DNA of 64,000 nucleotides, from positions 46,555,372 to 46,619,371 of the forward strand of contig CM064480.1 in assembly GCA_032716605.1 (NCBI GenBank). Direction: 5' to 3'. Of this stretch, positions 20,671 through 31,996 are shown piece after piece; position 1 is the first letter of the stretch, and each line of letters starts with the position of its first letter. A program made the position numbers and the translations under genes. The notes under the pieces were generated by a model. That model searched no databases. It had not been told where the DNA came from and saw only the letters and a program-made list of their open reading frames with translations. Source of the stretch: Paralithodes platypus. Its lineage: Eukaryota; Arthropoda; Malacostraca; Decapoda; Lithodidae.

Positions 20671-22790
20671 TTAATGCAGTGGCGACTTTATTAGAGTGGC
20701 GACTTTAATACAGTGGCGACTTTAATACAGTGGGAACTTTAATACAGTGGCGACTTTAATACAGTGGCGACTTTAATACAGTGGTAACTTTAATACAGTG
20801 GCGACTTTAATACAGTGGCGACTTTAATACAGTGGTAACTTTAATACAGTGGTAACTTTAATACAGTGGCGACTTTAATACAGTGGCGACTTTAATACAG
20901 TGGTAACTTTAATACAGTGGTAACTTTAATACAGTGGCGACTTTAATACAGTGGCAACTTTAATACAGTGGTATCTTTAATACAGTGGCGACTTTAATAC
21001 AGTGGTAACTTTAATACAGTGGCGACTTTAATACAGTGGCAACATTAATTCAGTGGCAACTTTAATACAGTGGCAACTTTAATACACTGGCAACTTTAAT
21101 ACAGTGGTAACTTTAATACAGTGGTAACTTTAATACAGTGGCAACTTTAATACAGTGGTAACTTTAATACAGTGGCGACTTTAATACAGTGGCGACTAAT
21201 ACAGTGGCGACTTAAATACAGTGGCGACTTTAATACAGTGGTAACTTTAATACAGTGGCGACTTTAATACAGTGGCGACTTTAATACAGTGGCAACTTTA
21301 ATACAGTGGTAACTTTAATACAGTGGTAACTTTAATACAGTGGCGACTTTAATACAGTGGCGACATTAATACAGTGGCAACTTTAATACAGTGGTAACTT
21401 TAATACAGTGGCAACTTTAATACAGGGCGACTTTAATACAGTGGTAACTTTAATACAGTGGCAACTTTAATACAGTGGCGACTTTAATACAGTCGCGACT
21501 TTAATACAGTGGCGACTTTAATACAGTGGTAACTTTAATACAGTGGCAAATTTAATTCAGTGGCGACTAATACAGTGGCGCCTTTAATACAGTGGCGACT
21601 TTAATACAGTGGTAACTTTAATACAGTGGCGACTTTAATACAGTGGCGACTTTAATAGTGGCAACTTTAATACAGTGGTAACTTTAATACAGTGGCAACT
21701 TTAATATAGTGGCGACTTTAATACAGTGGCGACTTTAATACAGTGGCAACTTTAATGCAGTGGTAACTTTAATACAGCGGCGACTTTAATACAGTGGTAA
21801 CTTTAATACAGTGGTGACTTTAATATAGTGGCGACTTTAATACAGTGGTAACTTTAATACAGTGTTAACTTTAATACAGCGGTGAGTCTAATACAGTGGC
21901 GACTTTAATACATTGGTAACTTTAATACAGTGGCGACTTTAATACAGTGGTAACTTTAATACAGTGGCGACTTTAATACAGTGGTAACTTTAATACAGTG
22001 GTGACTTTAATACAGTGGCAACTTTAATACAGTGGTAACTTTAATACAGTGGTAACTGTAATACAGTGGTGACTTTAATACAGTGGCAACTTTAATACAG
22101 TGGTAACTTTAATACAGTAGCGACTTTAATACAGTGGCGACTTTAATACAGTGGTAACTTTAATACAGTGGTAACTTTAATACAGTGGTAACTTTAATAC
22201 AGTGGTAACTTTAATACAGTGGCGACTTTAATACAGTGGCAACTTTAATACAGTGGTAACTTTAATACAGTGGCGACTTTAATACAGTGGTGACTTTAAT
22301 ACAGTGGCGACTTTAACATAGTGGCGACTTTAATACAGTGGTGACTTTAACACAGTGGTAACTTTAATACAGTGGCAACTTTAATACAGTGGTAACTTTC
22401 ATACTGTGGCAACTTTAATACAGTGGTAACTTTAATACAGTGGTAACTTTAACACAGTGGTAACTTTAATACAGTGGTGACTTTAATACAGTGGTAACTT
22501 TAATACAGTGGTAACTTTGATACAGTGGTTACTTTAATACAGTGGTGACTTTAATACAGTGGTGACTTTAATATAATGGCAACATTAATACAGTGGTGAC
22601 TTTAATACAATGGTAACTTTAATACAGTGGTAACTTTAATACAGTTGTAACTTCAATACAATGGCAACATTAATACAGTGGTGACTTTAATACAGTGGCA
22701 ACATTTTTACTGTGGTAAATTCAATACCGTGGTGACACAAGAAAACGTTCTAGTGGTAGCTAGAAATACATTGGTAACTTTAATATTGGA
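20671..22790. repeat. 17-bp minisatellite, about 2.1 kb, roughly 120 copies
   Basis: The unit is 'TTTAATACAGTGGCGAC' (17 bp). Two adjacent positions vary so that the hexamer reads GGCGAC, GGTAAC, GGCAAC or GGTGAC. Because 17 is not divisible by three, no reading frame is maintained. The right quarter is more diverged and richer in GGTGAC/GGTAAC. No gene overlaps it. Confidence 0.97.
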
Positions 22791-23098
22791 GACTTCAATG
22801 CAGTGGTGATACAATTATATTGATAAGATTCTGCTTCTAGTACTATCATTGTTATTATTATTTAATTGCTGTTGTTATTGTTGTATAAACTACAACAATC
22901 GTATACCTAGGGGGTTGGATTAATTCGACGGGTAATCATTAACTTTGACTTTATATCATAAACCTTTTTATTCAGGTATTTTCTATCCGAATTATTTGTA
23001 TTTTTCCACTTCTAACTGATATCATTTATAATACCATTACATATTGACATTATTACACCCACAGTGTATATAACATATTGTCCCTTGCTCTGTTACAG
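22791..23098. other. No gene seen
   Basis: AT-rich sequence, possibly intronic if the exon-like stretch that follows is real. Confidence 0.3.
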
Positions 23099-23356
23099 CA
23101 CACACAACAGGGCAACCATGAACACGACGACCACGGGCAGGCAGGAGGATCATCAAAGTACTTCAATTCATCATCAGAATAATCATCCTGCCCACTCAAA
23201 GCAGGAGTCTCTCCTCTATCCATTATTGGTCTCTCTTGCTGGCGATTGGCTTTCAGGAAAGAGATGCCACAGGTACCTTAATGAAGGGGTTGGATTTGGG
23301 CCCTTTCTCCATGAGGCTGTCAGAAAATGGCTTAGTGAGGTAGATTGTAGATACAG
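23099..23356 (+). other. Exon-like open stretch, 258 bp, unrecognised
   Basis: The stretch is preceded by a pyrimidine-rich acceptor-like 'TTGCTCTGTTACAG' and ends at 'GATACAG' followed by GTGAAC, a possible donor. It is open in one frame and its length is 86 codons, so both ends share the same phase. The translation is Thr/His/Gln-rich, then contains 'LSGKRCHRYLNEG' and 'GPFLHEAVRKWLSE'. I recognise no domain. It could be an internal exon of a host gene lying outside the window, or chance. Confidence 0.3.
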
Positions 23357-24329
23357 GTGAACCTCATTTTCTGTTGGGCTGGCTGGCAGAGGCAACTATT
23401 CTGTCCCTTATATATTTTGGTTGGCAGGCTTGACTGAAGTGTTGTTGCTGCTTGTGTCTTTCTGCTTCTTATGTGAAATGTTTGCAAACAATTGTTGAGT
23501 ATGACATACCATATATTAATGCTTGCTTGTGTGGGACTTACAATCGATTAGTCGGGTTGGACAGTTTCGCTACAAATATATTTTGAATAGCCTACTAATA
23601 GGAAGCCTCTAACAGAATTAACATCGAAAGTAGAGTACTGTGCTACCCATAAGAACTATTCATACTTTGCAAAGTTTTTAATTTCTGTAATGGAGTTGAA
23701 CAAACTGAGAACCACATGAGACCAGGTATATAGATACATGAAAGTGTTTGTTTGTACGGGAAATAATTGTGAAAAAAGAGCTGTCTTGTTTACGATTGGC
23801 TGTCATTTATCCACCACAAATGTAGAAACAATACTACAAAATTAATAATAATAATACAATATTACTAATAGTACTAATGCTAATAATAATTGTACTATAC
23901 TGTATATATACGAAATGTTTAAACCAATAGGGTAGAAATCATCCGACAGTTGATCAGAAACTTATACTATATTTAATGAACTATCATACTATCATATGGC
24001 AATTTATATTCTGTATAGTTAATGGTTCTCGGTTCGGGTCGAAATAAGTTCAAAATAGAAGAAGTTGAATATCTACGATTACACAGTATAAACTTGTCCT
24101 TTGGAACTGTTAATTCCCTTTACAATCTATCTGTGTATTCGCTATTCAAAGATTGACTTAACTCGACTTCGGTTTCAAGTCGCAATAATTATGAACTTAA
24201 AATGGAAAACTTTGTATTGAATAATGTACGTTATTATTCCTATATTAATAGACATAATGCGCAGTCGATAGCATGCTTTGACGAGGTTATAATTATCTAT
24301 AAATTATTATGATAATGTAGTTTCCTTTG
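23357..24329. other. No gene seen
   Basis: About 1 kb of AT-rich sequence without recognisable coding regions or clear repeats. Confidence 0.4.
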
Positions 24330-24333
24330 TTAA

Positions 24334-24756
24334 CCCACTAAACCCCAGCTAGTTTATAATAAATGTACCACCAGGGACCGGCTGTTTCTGATTTTTTTTT
24401 TTTCCAGAAACAATAGCGAATGGGTTAGGAATGAAGGAAAAACCATAAAAAAACTATCAAAAAGGTCAAAAATTGGTCCTACGGAGCCCCGAAAGTCGAT
24501 TTTACAAGAGTAAAAAATTGAAGGCAATAACACCCAAAATTCCGGTTTTTGCGCGCTCACGCGCACGCAGTTGGACTTTGAGAGTTTTCAACCATTGGCA
24601 TGGTTGCGTGAGATACTTACACAGTTCCCATACAAATCTGAGCTCTCTAGGTGCCATAGGACCGGAGTAATTGGGACCGGACCGGCCAGGACGTATGGTT
24701 TGCGTCGCTGGGGTTTAGCGTTACATACATTGTGGACGTCGCTGGGGCTCAGTGGG
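24334..24756. mobile_element. piggyBac-type MITE, 423 bp
   Basis: TTAA at 24330-24333 and 24757-24760 flank inverted ends 'CCCACTAAACCCCAGC' and the complement of 'GCTGGGGCTCAGTGGG' (two mismatches). TTAA targets and ends beginning CCC are typical of piggyBac elements. There is no transposase frame inside. Confidence 0.8.
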
Positions 24757-24760
24757 TTAA

Positions 24761-25284
24761 CACAATAGATTCTAAATGGGCAGGCCTTTGTACCTTTCTC
24801 CTGACTAATGCACAAGCTAAATTAGACTTAACACAACCTTAATTACAGACCCACATAGATTGCGGTTAGTCTTTCTGTAATGATCTAGCCCTTTGCTTGG
24901 AGTCAGATTTATCTGCTCTTTGATATACCTAGTCTATTTCGGTAGCTGAGGGTTGAATAATTTATTCCTGATTATATAAGTTAAGATAAACTCTCAAAAA
25001 GTCACTATGTTCATTTAACTACTAACTATCTGGCTAAAAAATCCTAACTCTAATGCTATTTAATAGCTTTCGCTTTACTAACCAAAAAAATAGCAGTCAA
25101 CTTCACTTAGTATATATGTTATTACCTAATTTCAGTTGTCTTCATCGAAGTCTTTTTGTGGTTTTGCCCAAGAAGGCACATCTCTTTTTTTGGGGGGTGA
25201 TCCGGTATTCTCAATCAAACATCTCGTCTTTCTTAGTAAACATATTTCTTCTTGTCTTGTCTCTCCGTTCTTCTTCTCTGTATT
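24761..25284. other. No gene seen
   Basis: AT-rich, T-rich in its right half; open frames here are short and unsupported. Confidence 0.4.
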
Positions 25285-25854
25285 TCACCACCTCAATGCT
25301 GGCCAGTACTCTCTGCTATACTCGTCCTTATCTTCCACCAACTGATTCCGGTTATGGACTGCTTGTGATGTGGTGTAAAGGCGAGCTCTATGGGTAAATG
25401 CTTCAGGATACTTGGTGATTTGAGTGAAGGCAGACTTGCTAATATTCTGCTTCGATGAGATATATTGCTCCTCGACAGTGCTCAGGTGGACAGGAGCCTT
25501 CCCTGTTACTATCCCCAAATGGTGGTTGGGGAGGGTAGAAGACTGGGTGGGAGTGTTACTGGGTAGATGCTCTCCTAACTGTACTGTGTCGCGGAATGAA
25601 CTCCCATGATGATGATGATGATTGCTGGAGTAAAGTAGGAGAAAAGAGTAATTTGGATAGAGGAAGAATAAGTTGAGAAGTGAGAAGTAAAGTAAAAGAT
25701 AAAAAAGTACTTGGGCTCAACCAAGTTGCTCCATTGTTCATGTGTATTTGTTGAGGATCATCTGGTGCAAGTACTTGGTCAGCTTCTTCTGGACAACTGG
25801 TGAGGGAGGTTTTCCTGCTGCCACAGTCTTCTCTATCTCCATCGTCAACTCGCA
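25285..25854 (-). other. Region downstream of the cold-shock frame with an unrecognised open stretch
   Basis: On the minus strand, 25518-25285 is open for 77 codons ('HLSTVEEQYISSKQNISKSA') and may read on from further upstream with 'LGEHLPSNTPTQSST'. A (GAT)n tract lies at about 25608-25622. I recognise no domain and do not see the endonuclease expected if this were LINE ORF2. Confidence 0.25.
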
Positions 25855-26689
25855 TTAGGTCTTATCCAGCTCGTTGGCAGATACTGCCAAATCGATGTCC
25901 TCGTCCCCATCTTCCTCAATCTCCTCCACACCGACTTCCTCTCCCATGGTAGACTCGGAGTATTCAGACGATGCAGAGGAGGCTACCACTGGATGATCAA
26001 AGGTGGCAGGTGATGGTGACGAGGCTGCTGCTGGTTCTGCAAATTTGACAGGTGATGGTGGTGCAGAGACTGTTGCATGAGGAGGTGGTGAAGTGTTCTT
26101 CAAGAGAGGCTTCTGGATATCTAGTCGCTTCCTCGGGCGTTTTCTAGGCCTCAGAGCCTGAGTTAGAATGAGGCTAGTTGGTGGAGCTGGTGTGGGAAAA
26201 GGCGGGATTTTGATGGTGGGGAGGTTATTTGCCTTCAGGAGTGGAGAAAAGTACTCCTGCAGCACTTGATGATTCCCCTTTGCAAAAGGTTGTAGCAGTT
26301 GTGACAACTAACTGGATTTAATCCAGGCAATTGCCATTGCTGACTGCTGTGGCGTGATTGTGGTCCTTCCTCCTGACTCTTCCAGGTCTTGAGACCTTCA
26401 TGATCTCTCCTTCAGGGCCCATAACGTTGGTGGCCTCCTCTCCTACGCTCGTCTTCCTGATGTTGAGTGATAACCTCTCATTGGTAGGCACAGGATGGCG
26501 AGGGTTGGACTTTGCAATGCCTGTGAAATGAACAAAAAGGTCCCTTCCATTGTGTGTAATATATCCATATCCTTTCTTGGTATTGAACCACTTAAATTGG
26601 CCAGAAAGAGTGGTTGGAGGTGGCAGGCATGGCATGCTGGTTGGTGGGGTACTTTTGATCACCCCAATGCCTCGAATACTAGAAACGCC
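25855..26689 (-). pseudogene. Cold-shock-domain protein frame with an acidic Pro-rich tail (broken)
   Basis: On the minus strand, 26662-26318 encodes a clear cold-shock domain: 'GQFKWFNTKKGYGYITHNG' (RNP1), 'DLFVHFTGIAKSNP' (RNP2) and 'EEATNVMGPEGE'. The last motif resembles the Y-box family more than bacterial cold-shock proteins. A stop and frame change near 26310 separate it from a second open stretch, 26307-25855, which has no ATG start, a basic 'RPRKRPRKR' patch and an acidic end. That second stretch has 'LLKANNLPTIKIP', resembling 'LTAHNLPAIMIP' in the LINE ORF1 at 32.8 kb. It may be a cold-shock domain joined to a LINE ORF1, or a processed copy of a host gene hit by a LINE. Confidence 0.6.
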
Positions 26690-29197
26690 CAGGAATGAAT
26701 GAATGAATGAATATAGAAAAGGGGGGTGAAGGTGAAAGAAGGGAAGTTTTTATTGGTTAAGTAGGAGAGACAGTGGTAATAATGAGAGAAATAGGGTGTC
26801 GGGGCTTGACCCAACGTGCGTGAGTTGAGTAATTGGGTTGGGGTTGAATTGTTTTCGTTAGAGCAGTTACTTTACTGAGATTCAGTATGGCTTGCCAAGA
26901 AGGGGGCTGGGAATGGTGAGAGCAAAATAATTTTGGATGGTATAAAATCGAAAGTGCTTGCTTATGGGCAGGAGGAAGTCTACTGGAGAATTTGGTTTTA
27001 ATAATTTAGGGTGGTAATAATACGAAAATGGTATAGAAGGGGGAGGGGGGGAATTTTGGGTGGCAAAGAGTAAAATAAGGGGGGTAATGTGGGGAGAGAG
27101 CTGTCAATGGCAGAACTTGTAAGGTGGCTGTACTGTTATTTATTTTGAAGTTGACGTTAAATGTGTGTTGTCTTGTAATTTAGTTATAGTTGGCTAAGGG
27201 TTGGTGTTAATGAATATTTATTGGCTTGGTCTGTGAAGTTATAAATTTAATTATTGTAAGTTAATCTAGGAATGGGTGCCTCTCTGTTGTCAGGGTGAAG
27301 GAGATTTGACGAGGGGCGGTGGGGGGGGTGTAAAATTCTATTGCAAATTTGGGTGAAGTTATTGTGAAAGGTCTCAAGTTTAATAAGTTGTTTTTCTGCT
27401 AAATGATTCCAATATGTATTAAGAGGGGGGATGTGGGCTAGATCGTGAAGATGTTGTGCCATCTGGAATTGATGCTGAGTGGGACGTAGCACAAAAGAGG
27501 TCTTATTAGTGCTTTATATAAGTGAAGCTTGGTTTTAATTGATGCATTTCGGAATCTAAAGATGGTTTGGAGGGATTTTGATGCGATGGCAGTGGAAGTT
27601 TTAGCTTGATGATGGAATCGGAGGAATTTGTCAAATGTGAGGCCGAGTACTTTGTTAGTGGGAGAGACATTTATTTGTGTGTGGTTAGGGAAACGCGCTC
27701 GGGAGTTTAGGAATAGTGGTCTTGGACGGGGATGTCCTTTGGTAAAGTAGGTAATGTGGGATTTGCAAGGATGAGCCTGAATCCGCCATTTTTGTTCCCA
27801 TTGTGCTACTTTGTCAAGTTCTCTTTGTGCTCTGTTTGTCAATGTGTCTAGTCTGTCTGCTCTTATTACTTGAGTCACGTTGTTGTCTGCGTACATTACT
27901 GTGAGAGAGTCATTGTGAATGGGTTTGGGAAAGTCATTTGTATATAAGATGTATAGGGTAGGAGCGAGCACTGAGCCTTGAGGTATGCCTGCGTTGAGTG
28001 CAAATGGATCTGAATAGAGATTAGAAAATTTAATTTTGGCTGTTCTATTATCGAACAAATTGCAAAGAAGTTTCTGAGTTATTAATGGGAAGTTGAAATT
28101 TTCGCAGATTTTGTACTACAAGCCTTCGTGCCACACAGTGTCAAAAGCTCGTTTTATGTCCTTGGTAATTAAAGCTGTCTTGTTTTTCCGTCTGTTCTGT
28201 TTACTTATGTGAATATAGTTTGTTATAATGTTTAGTGCTTCCTGTGTCGATCTATGTTTTCTAAAACCAAATTGCATGTGTGTGAGGAGTCCTTCGTCTT
28301 CGAGAAATAGTCTGAGTCGGTGGTTTATGATACGTTCTAGAGTCTTCCCAAGAGTCTCAAGTAGACTAATGGGTCTGTAGTTTAGTGGATTAGTCTTGTC
28401 TTGGTTTTTCTTGGGGATGAGGATAATTGTCGGTCTTGAAGCACACGGAAAAGTAGCCTGATGCCAGGATGGCGTTGTAGAGGCGAGTGAGTGCTGCTAT
28501 AAAAGTGTTAGGTAGGTGTTTTACAAGGTGATGATTAATACCCGTGGCACCAGGTGCCTTTCTCCGTGTTTTTAGACAGAATGAGCTTGACTTCGTCTGG
28601 CACAATGGGAGCGGTGAGTATATTTTGGGGGTCAAGTGTGTTTAAGTTAATGTGTGTGTCATGGGAGATGTTGTTGGGGATGGTAGTGAAATGTTGTTCT
28701 ATATTGCAGATGTGTTGTCTGGCAGGCCTTTCAGGGGGGTGTGGGTGGTATACTTTTTGCCATGTCTGCTTAAATGTATCTGTGATAGCCCTAGGATCAG
28801 TAATTTTGTTGCCATTTACAGTGAGGGAGGATGTTCTGGGAGTGTTATTACCTTTTAGGCGTTTTATGTGTCTCCAGAATTTCCAGGGATTATAGTCTTT
28901 CTGTGTTGTTCTGCTGAGTGTACAAGGTGTGTCCATTGAGTGTCATGATCAGATTGCAGGCTATTAAGGATGTGAGTTCTGAGGTTGGAGAGGTCGTAAC
29001 GTACTCTGCCTGGTATGTGGTTGTGTTTGTTTTGATCGAATCGACGACGATAGCACACTAGGAGTCGTTGTGTTCTGATGGAGGGTCTGAAAGTGTGCTT
29101 GATTTTGTATGTAGTTTTTGGGATGGTTGTGTTGGCTGCATTTATGATTTTGTTTTGTAGGTTCTCTATTTGTTGGTCTATGTGTGTGTAGTGTTGT
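26690..29197 (-). mobile_element. LINE 2 (Jockey-like), 5'-truncated and decayed
   Basis: Coding fragments run from about 29180 down to 27247, followed by a 3' untranslated region that ends in an (ATTC)n tail at about 26694-26710. No endonuclease domain precedes the RT, so the 5' part is missing; LINE 1 abuts it directly at 29198. Several frameshifts break the frame. Confidence 0.75.
27247..29160 (-). pseudogene. LINE 2 reverse transcriptase region
   Basis: Successive frames read 'RPSIRTQRLLVCYRRRFDQN' (linker after the endonuclease), 'NPWKFWRHIKRLKG', 'RKAPGATGINHHLVKHLP', 'NAGIPQGSVLAPTLYILYTN' (RT motif 4) and 'LTVMYADNNVTQV', where the catalytic YADD is changed to YADN. The post-RT part includes 'VLGLTFDKFLRFHHQ' and 'IKTKLHLYKALIRPLLCY'. 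Frames change near 28860, 28540, 28390-28060 and 27480. The loss of the second Asp alone would inactivate the RT. Confidence 0.8.
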
Positions 29198-29218
29198 TGT
29201 TGTTGTTGTTGTTGTTCC
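29198..29218 (-). repeat. (AAC)n 3' tail of LINE 1
   Basis: On the minus strand an (AAC)n run follows the ORF2 stop codon after only four bases. It marks the 3' end of LINE 1 and its junction with LINE 2. Confidence 0.75.
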
Positions 29219-31996
29219 CTAAGCTGCCTGGCCGAACAGCCCCGAGTCCCTGAGGAAGGCCATGGCCACGATCGGGCTTTCCCACAGAGCTCTCATTGAG
29301 TGTAGATTGTGTTGTTGGCGTAAGTGGTTGTGTGAAATGCAGTCTTCTATGATGTGTTTAATGGTATGGGGTGCTGTGTTACATCCCAGGCAGGCGTCGA
29401 CAACGGAGTCATCCAGTCTCTTCTGATAGCTCAGGAGAGCTGGATGGTGTCCGCATCTCAGCCTGGCCAGGTGGACTCTGTCCTCGCGAGGGAGGGAGGA
29501 TTCGGAAGGATGGATTTCGGGAGGTCGTGCATGCAGCTGCGTGTTGTCTGTGAGTGAGTGGATGGATTGGCGAGAGATATGAGTATGGATGTGCTTCTGG
29601 AAGTTGGTTCGGGGTGGGCAGGGAGGGAGAGAGGACAGTATTTGTGTGTGATACCGTGTGCTGGGTGTTGTTTTTATATTTCTTGGTGTCTGTGGGTGTG
29701 TTGCCATATAGTTTAGTGGGTGGTCTTGGTTCGTGGAGGCTGCTGCCAGGAATTGAGTGCCTCTCATGTCCAGATGGTCTTTGACTTTGAGGATTCTGGT
29801 TTCTTGATGTAGGTGATATGTGGGTGCAGTAGCTGTGCAGCCTGTAATGATCTTCAGGGCTTTGTTTTGAATAGTCTGTAAGGTCTTATGATGTGTTTCA
29901 GCTAGGTTAGAAGCCCAGGCTGGGCTTGCGTATTCCATCACTGATCTTATGTATTGTTTATATACTGTGGTGGTAGTTTCTTTGTCGTGTCCAAATTTTG
30001 TGTGAGCAAGTGACCTGAGGGCGTTAAGTCTGGGTGTCAGTTTCTTTTTAATGTTTGTGGTGTGCTGTTTGAATGTCATATGAGTATCATATGTTACTCC
30101 TAGGATTTTGTGTGTGTGTGTATGTGTTAGGGGTGTGTTGTTTATGGTGAGTTGAGGGATGTATTCGTGTTATCCTGTCCAGCTTGTGAGCAGGGTTGCG
30201 GTGGATTTGGCTGGGGCTAGATTAAGTCTGTTTGTAGTGCACCAGCCATGTAGTGTGTTGACATAGGGTTGAAGGAGATCTGTTGCTCTTCTTGGGTCAT
30301 GGTGTGTGCATGTGAGTGTTATGTCATCTGCATAGGAGGCTAAGTTTATTTGGGGCGTATTGGGTGTAGTTATATCGTGCATGTACAGATTGAAGAGTGC
30401 GGGCGATAGGACGGATCCTTGTGGGACTCGGTTTGGAAAGTTTCTGATTTTAGATGACTGACCGGCAAAAGATACGTGTGCACATCTGCCTGCTAGGAAG
30501 TTGGCCAGCCACCTTTTTGTGTTGTTGTGCATGTTTGTGTTGTAGATTTTGTTTGTTAGGTTGTGGCGGGGGATGGCATCGAAGGCTTTACTAATGTCGA
30601 GTGTGGCTAATAGTGATCTGTGTGGTGGTCTAGCTGAGTTGATGCCGTCAAAAGCTCTTTGTGTAAGGTCTGTGAGAAGAGTGTTTGTGGAGTGCAGTGG
30701 CCTAAAGCCATGTTGTGTTGGAGCTAGGGGTAGGTCGGGTGTAATTAGTTGTAATACTAGGCGTTCCATGACTTTGGAGGGGGAGCAAAGGAGTGTGATG
30801 GGGCGGTGCGAGGAGGGTAGCATGGGGTCTTTGTTGGGTTTGGGGAATGTGATGATGATACCATGCTTCCAAATGTCTGGTATTGTGTTGTGTGAATAGC
30901 TGTAGTTTGATATGTTAGTGAGTGCTTGTATGCCTTGTGGTCCCAGGTGTCTGAGGTGTATGTTGCTTATGTTGTCTAGGCCACAGGCGGGTGAGTGCTT
31001 GAGATTGTTGATGATATGCTTTGTCTGGTGATTGGTGAAGGGTGTATAGTCAGGATCTGTGGGGAATTGTCTCTTACGTCGGATGACACGTCGGTCGTCT
31101 TTGTGAGGTTTTAGGTGGCTGACATGTGAGAAGTGATTGATGAGAGTGTTTGCTTGTTGTTTACATGAAGGAGCAGAGTCTGTTGTTGTGATTGCAGCAT
31201 GTGATTGTGTTGTGTTGCTGTTGGTGTGTAGTGTTGCTGTTGGTGTGTAGTGTTGTCCCTCATAGTCGTGTATGTAGTTGTTTTCAGATAAAATGTGTTT
31301 AAATTCTTCCCAGTTTGCTTGTGAGTAGTTAAAATGAAATTGACATGGGACTTGAACTGGGTTTGAGGATATTGACATGAACACTGGGATGTGATCAGAT
31401 CCTGAAAGTGGCCCTGGGGAAATATCATGATGGAATATACTAAAAGCTATGTTTGAAAAAATTAGGTCAGGTTTACCATTACCATGTGGTGTGAAAACTG
31501 TAGGAAAGTCTGGGCCTAGGAAATTTAATCTTTTGGTGTTATGTAGTGCTAGTAATTGTGTTCCGTGTGGATTATTGTTGTTGTGTTGGAAAGTTAGGTA
31601 TCTAGCGTTAAAATCTGCAAGTATGAGTGTGGGTGCATTGTTATTGAATAGAGTATTGAGGTCTGTGTAAGGGATGTAGGTATTTGGTCTGACATATGTG
31701 GTGGCAACTATGAGGGGACCAAGTGTTGTGTGTGTTTTAACTGCAAGGAAATGTTTGAATGTCGAGTCTGTTATGAATTTGTGTTGAATGGTGCTTTTAA
31801 TCATAATTGCAACTCTATCGTGAGCATCGCCGTCGGTTTGTCGTGTTGTGTAACCAAAGAATTCAAGTTTATGTATGTTGTATGTGCAAGTGCTGTTGAT
31901 TAGTATTATGTCCGGGTCATTATCTAGAATTAATTGTGTGAGTAGGTGTCTGTTATTGTAGTAGTGTCTTATGTTGAATTGGATGACTCTTATCAT
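29219..31996 (-). pseudogene. LINE 1 ORF2: AP-like endonuclease and reverse transcriptase, one internal stop
   Basis: The frame starts 'MIRVIQFNIRHYYNN', the N-terminus of an AP-like endonuclease, with 'PTLILADFNARYLTFQ', 'KPDLIFSN' and 'LSGSDHIPVF' as later endonuclease motifs (about residues 1-220). RT motifs are 'PSSHRPITLLC', 'TQHGFRPLHSTNTLLTD', 'LATLDISKAFDAIP', 'RVPQGSVLSPALFNLYMHDI' and 'LASYADDITLTC', so the catalytic YADD is intact. One in-frame TAA at 30170-30172 lies just after the RT core; the same frame then continues to 29219. The C-terminus has 'CLGCNTAPHTIKHIIEDC', a Cys/His zinc-like motif. Without that stop the protein would be about 925 residues. The enzyme nicks target DNA and reverse transcribes its own RNA. 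Confidence 0.9.

Noticed and set aside
20671..22790. CRISPR-like array
   Set aside because: The units are directly adjacent 17-mers with no unique spacers, in a eukaryotic setting. The same applies to the 36-bp and 61-bp arrays.
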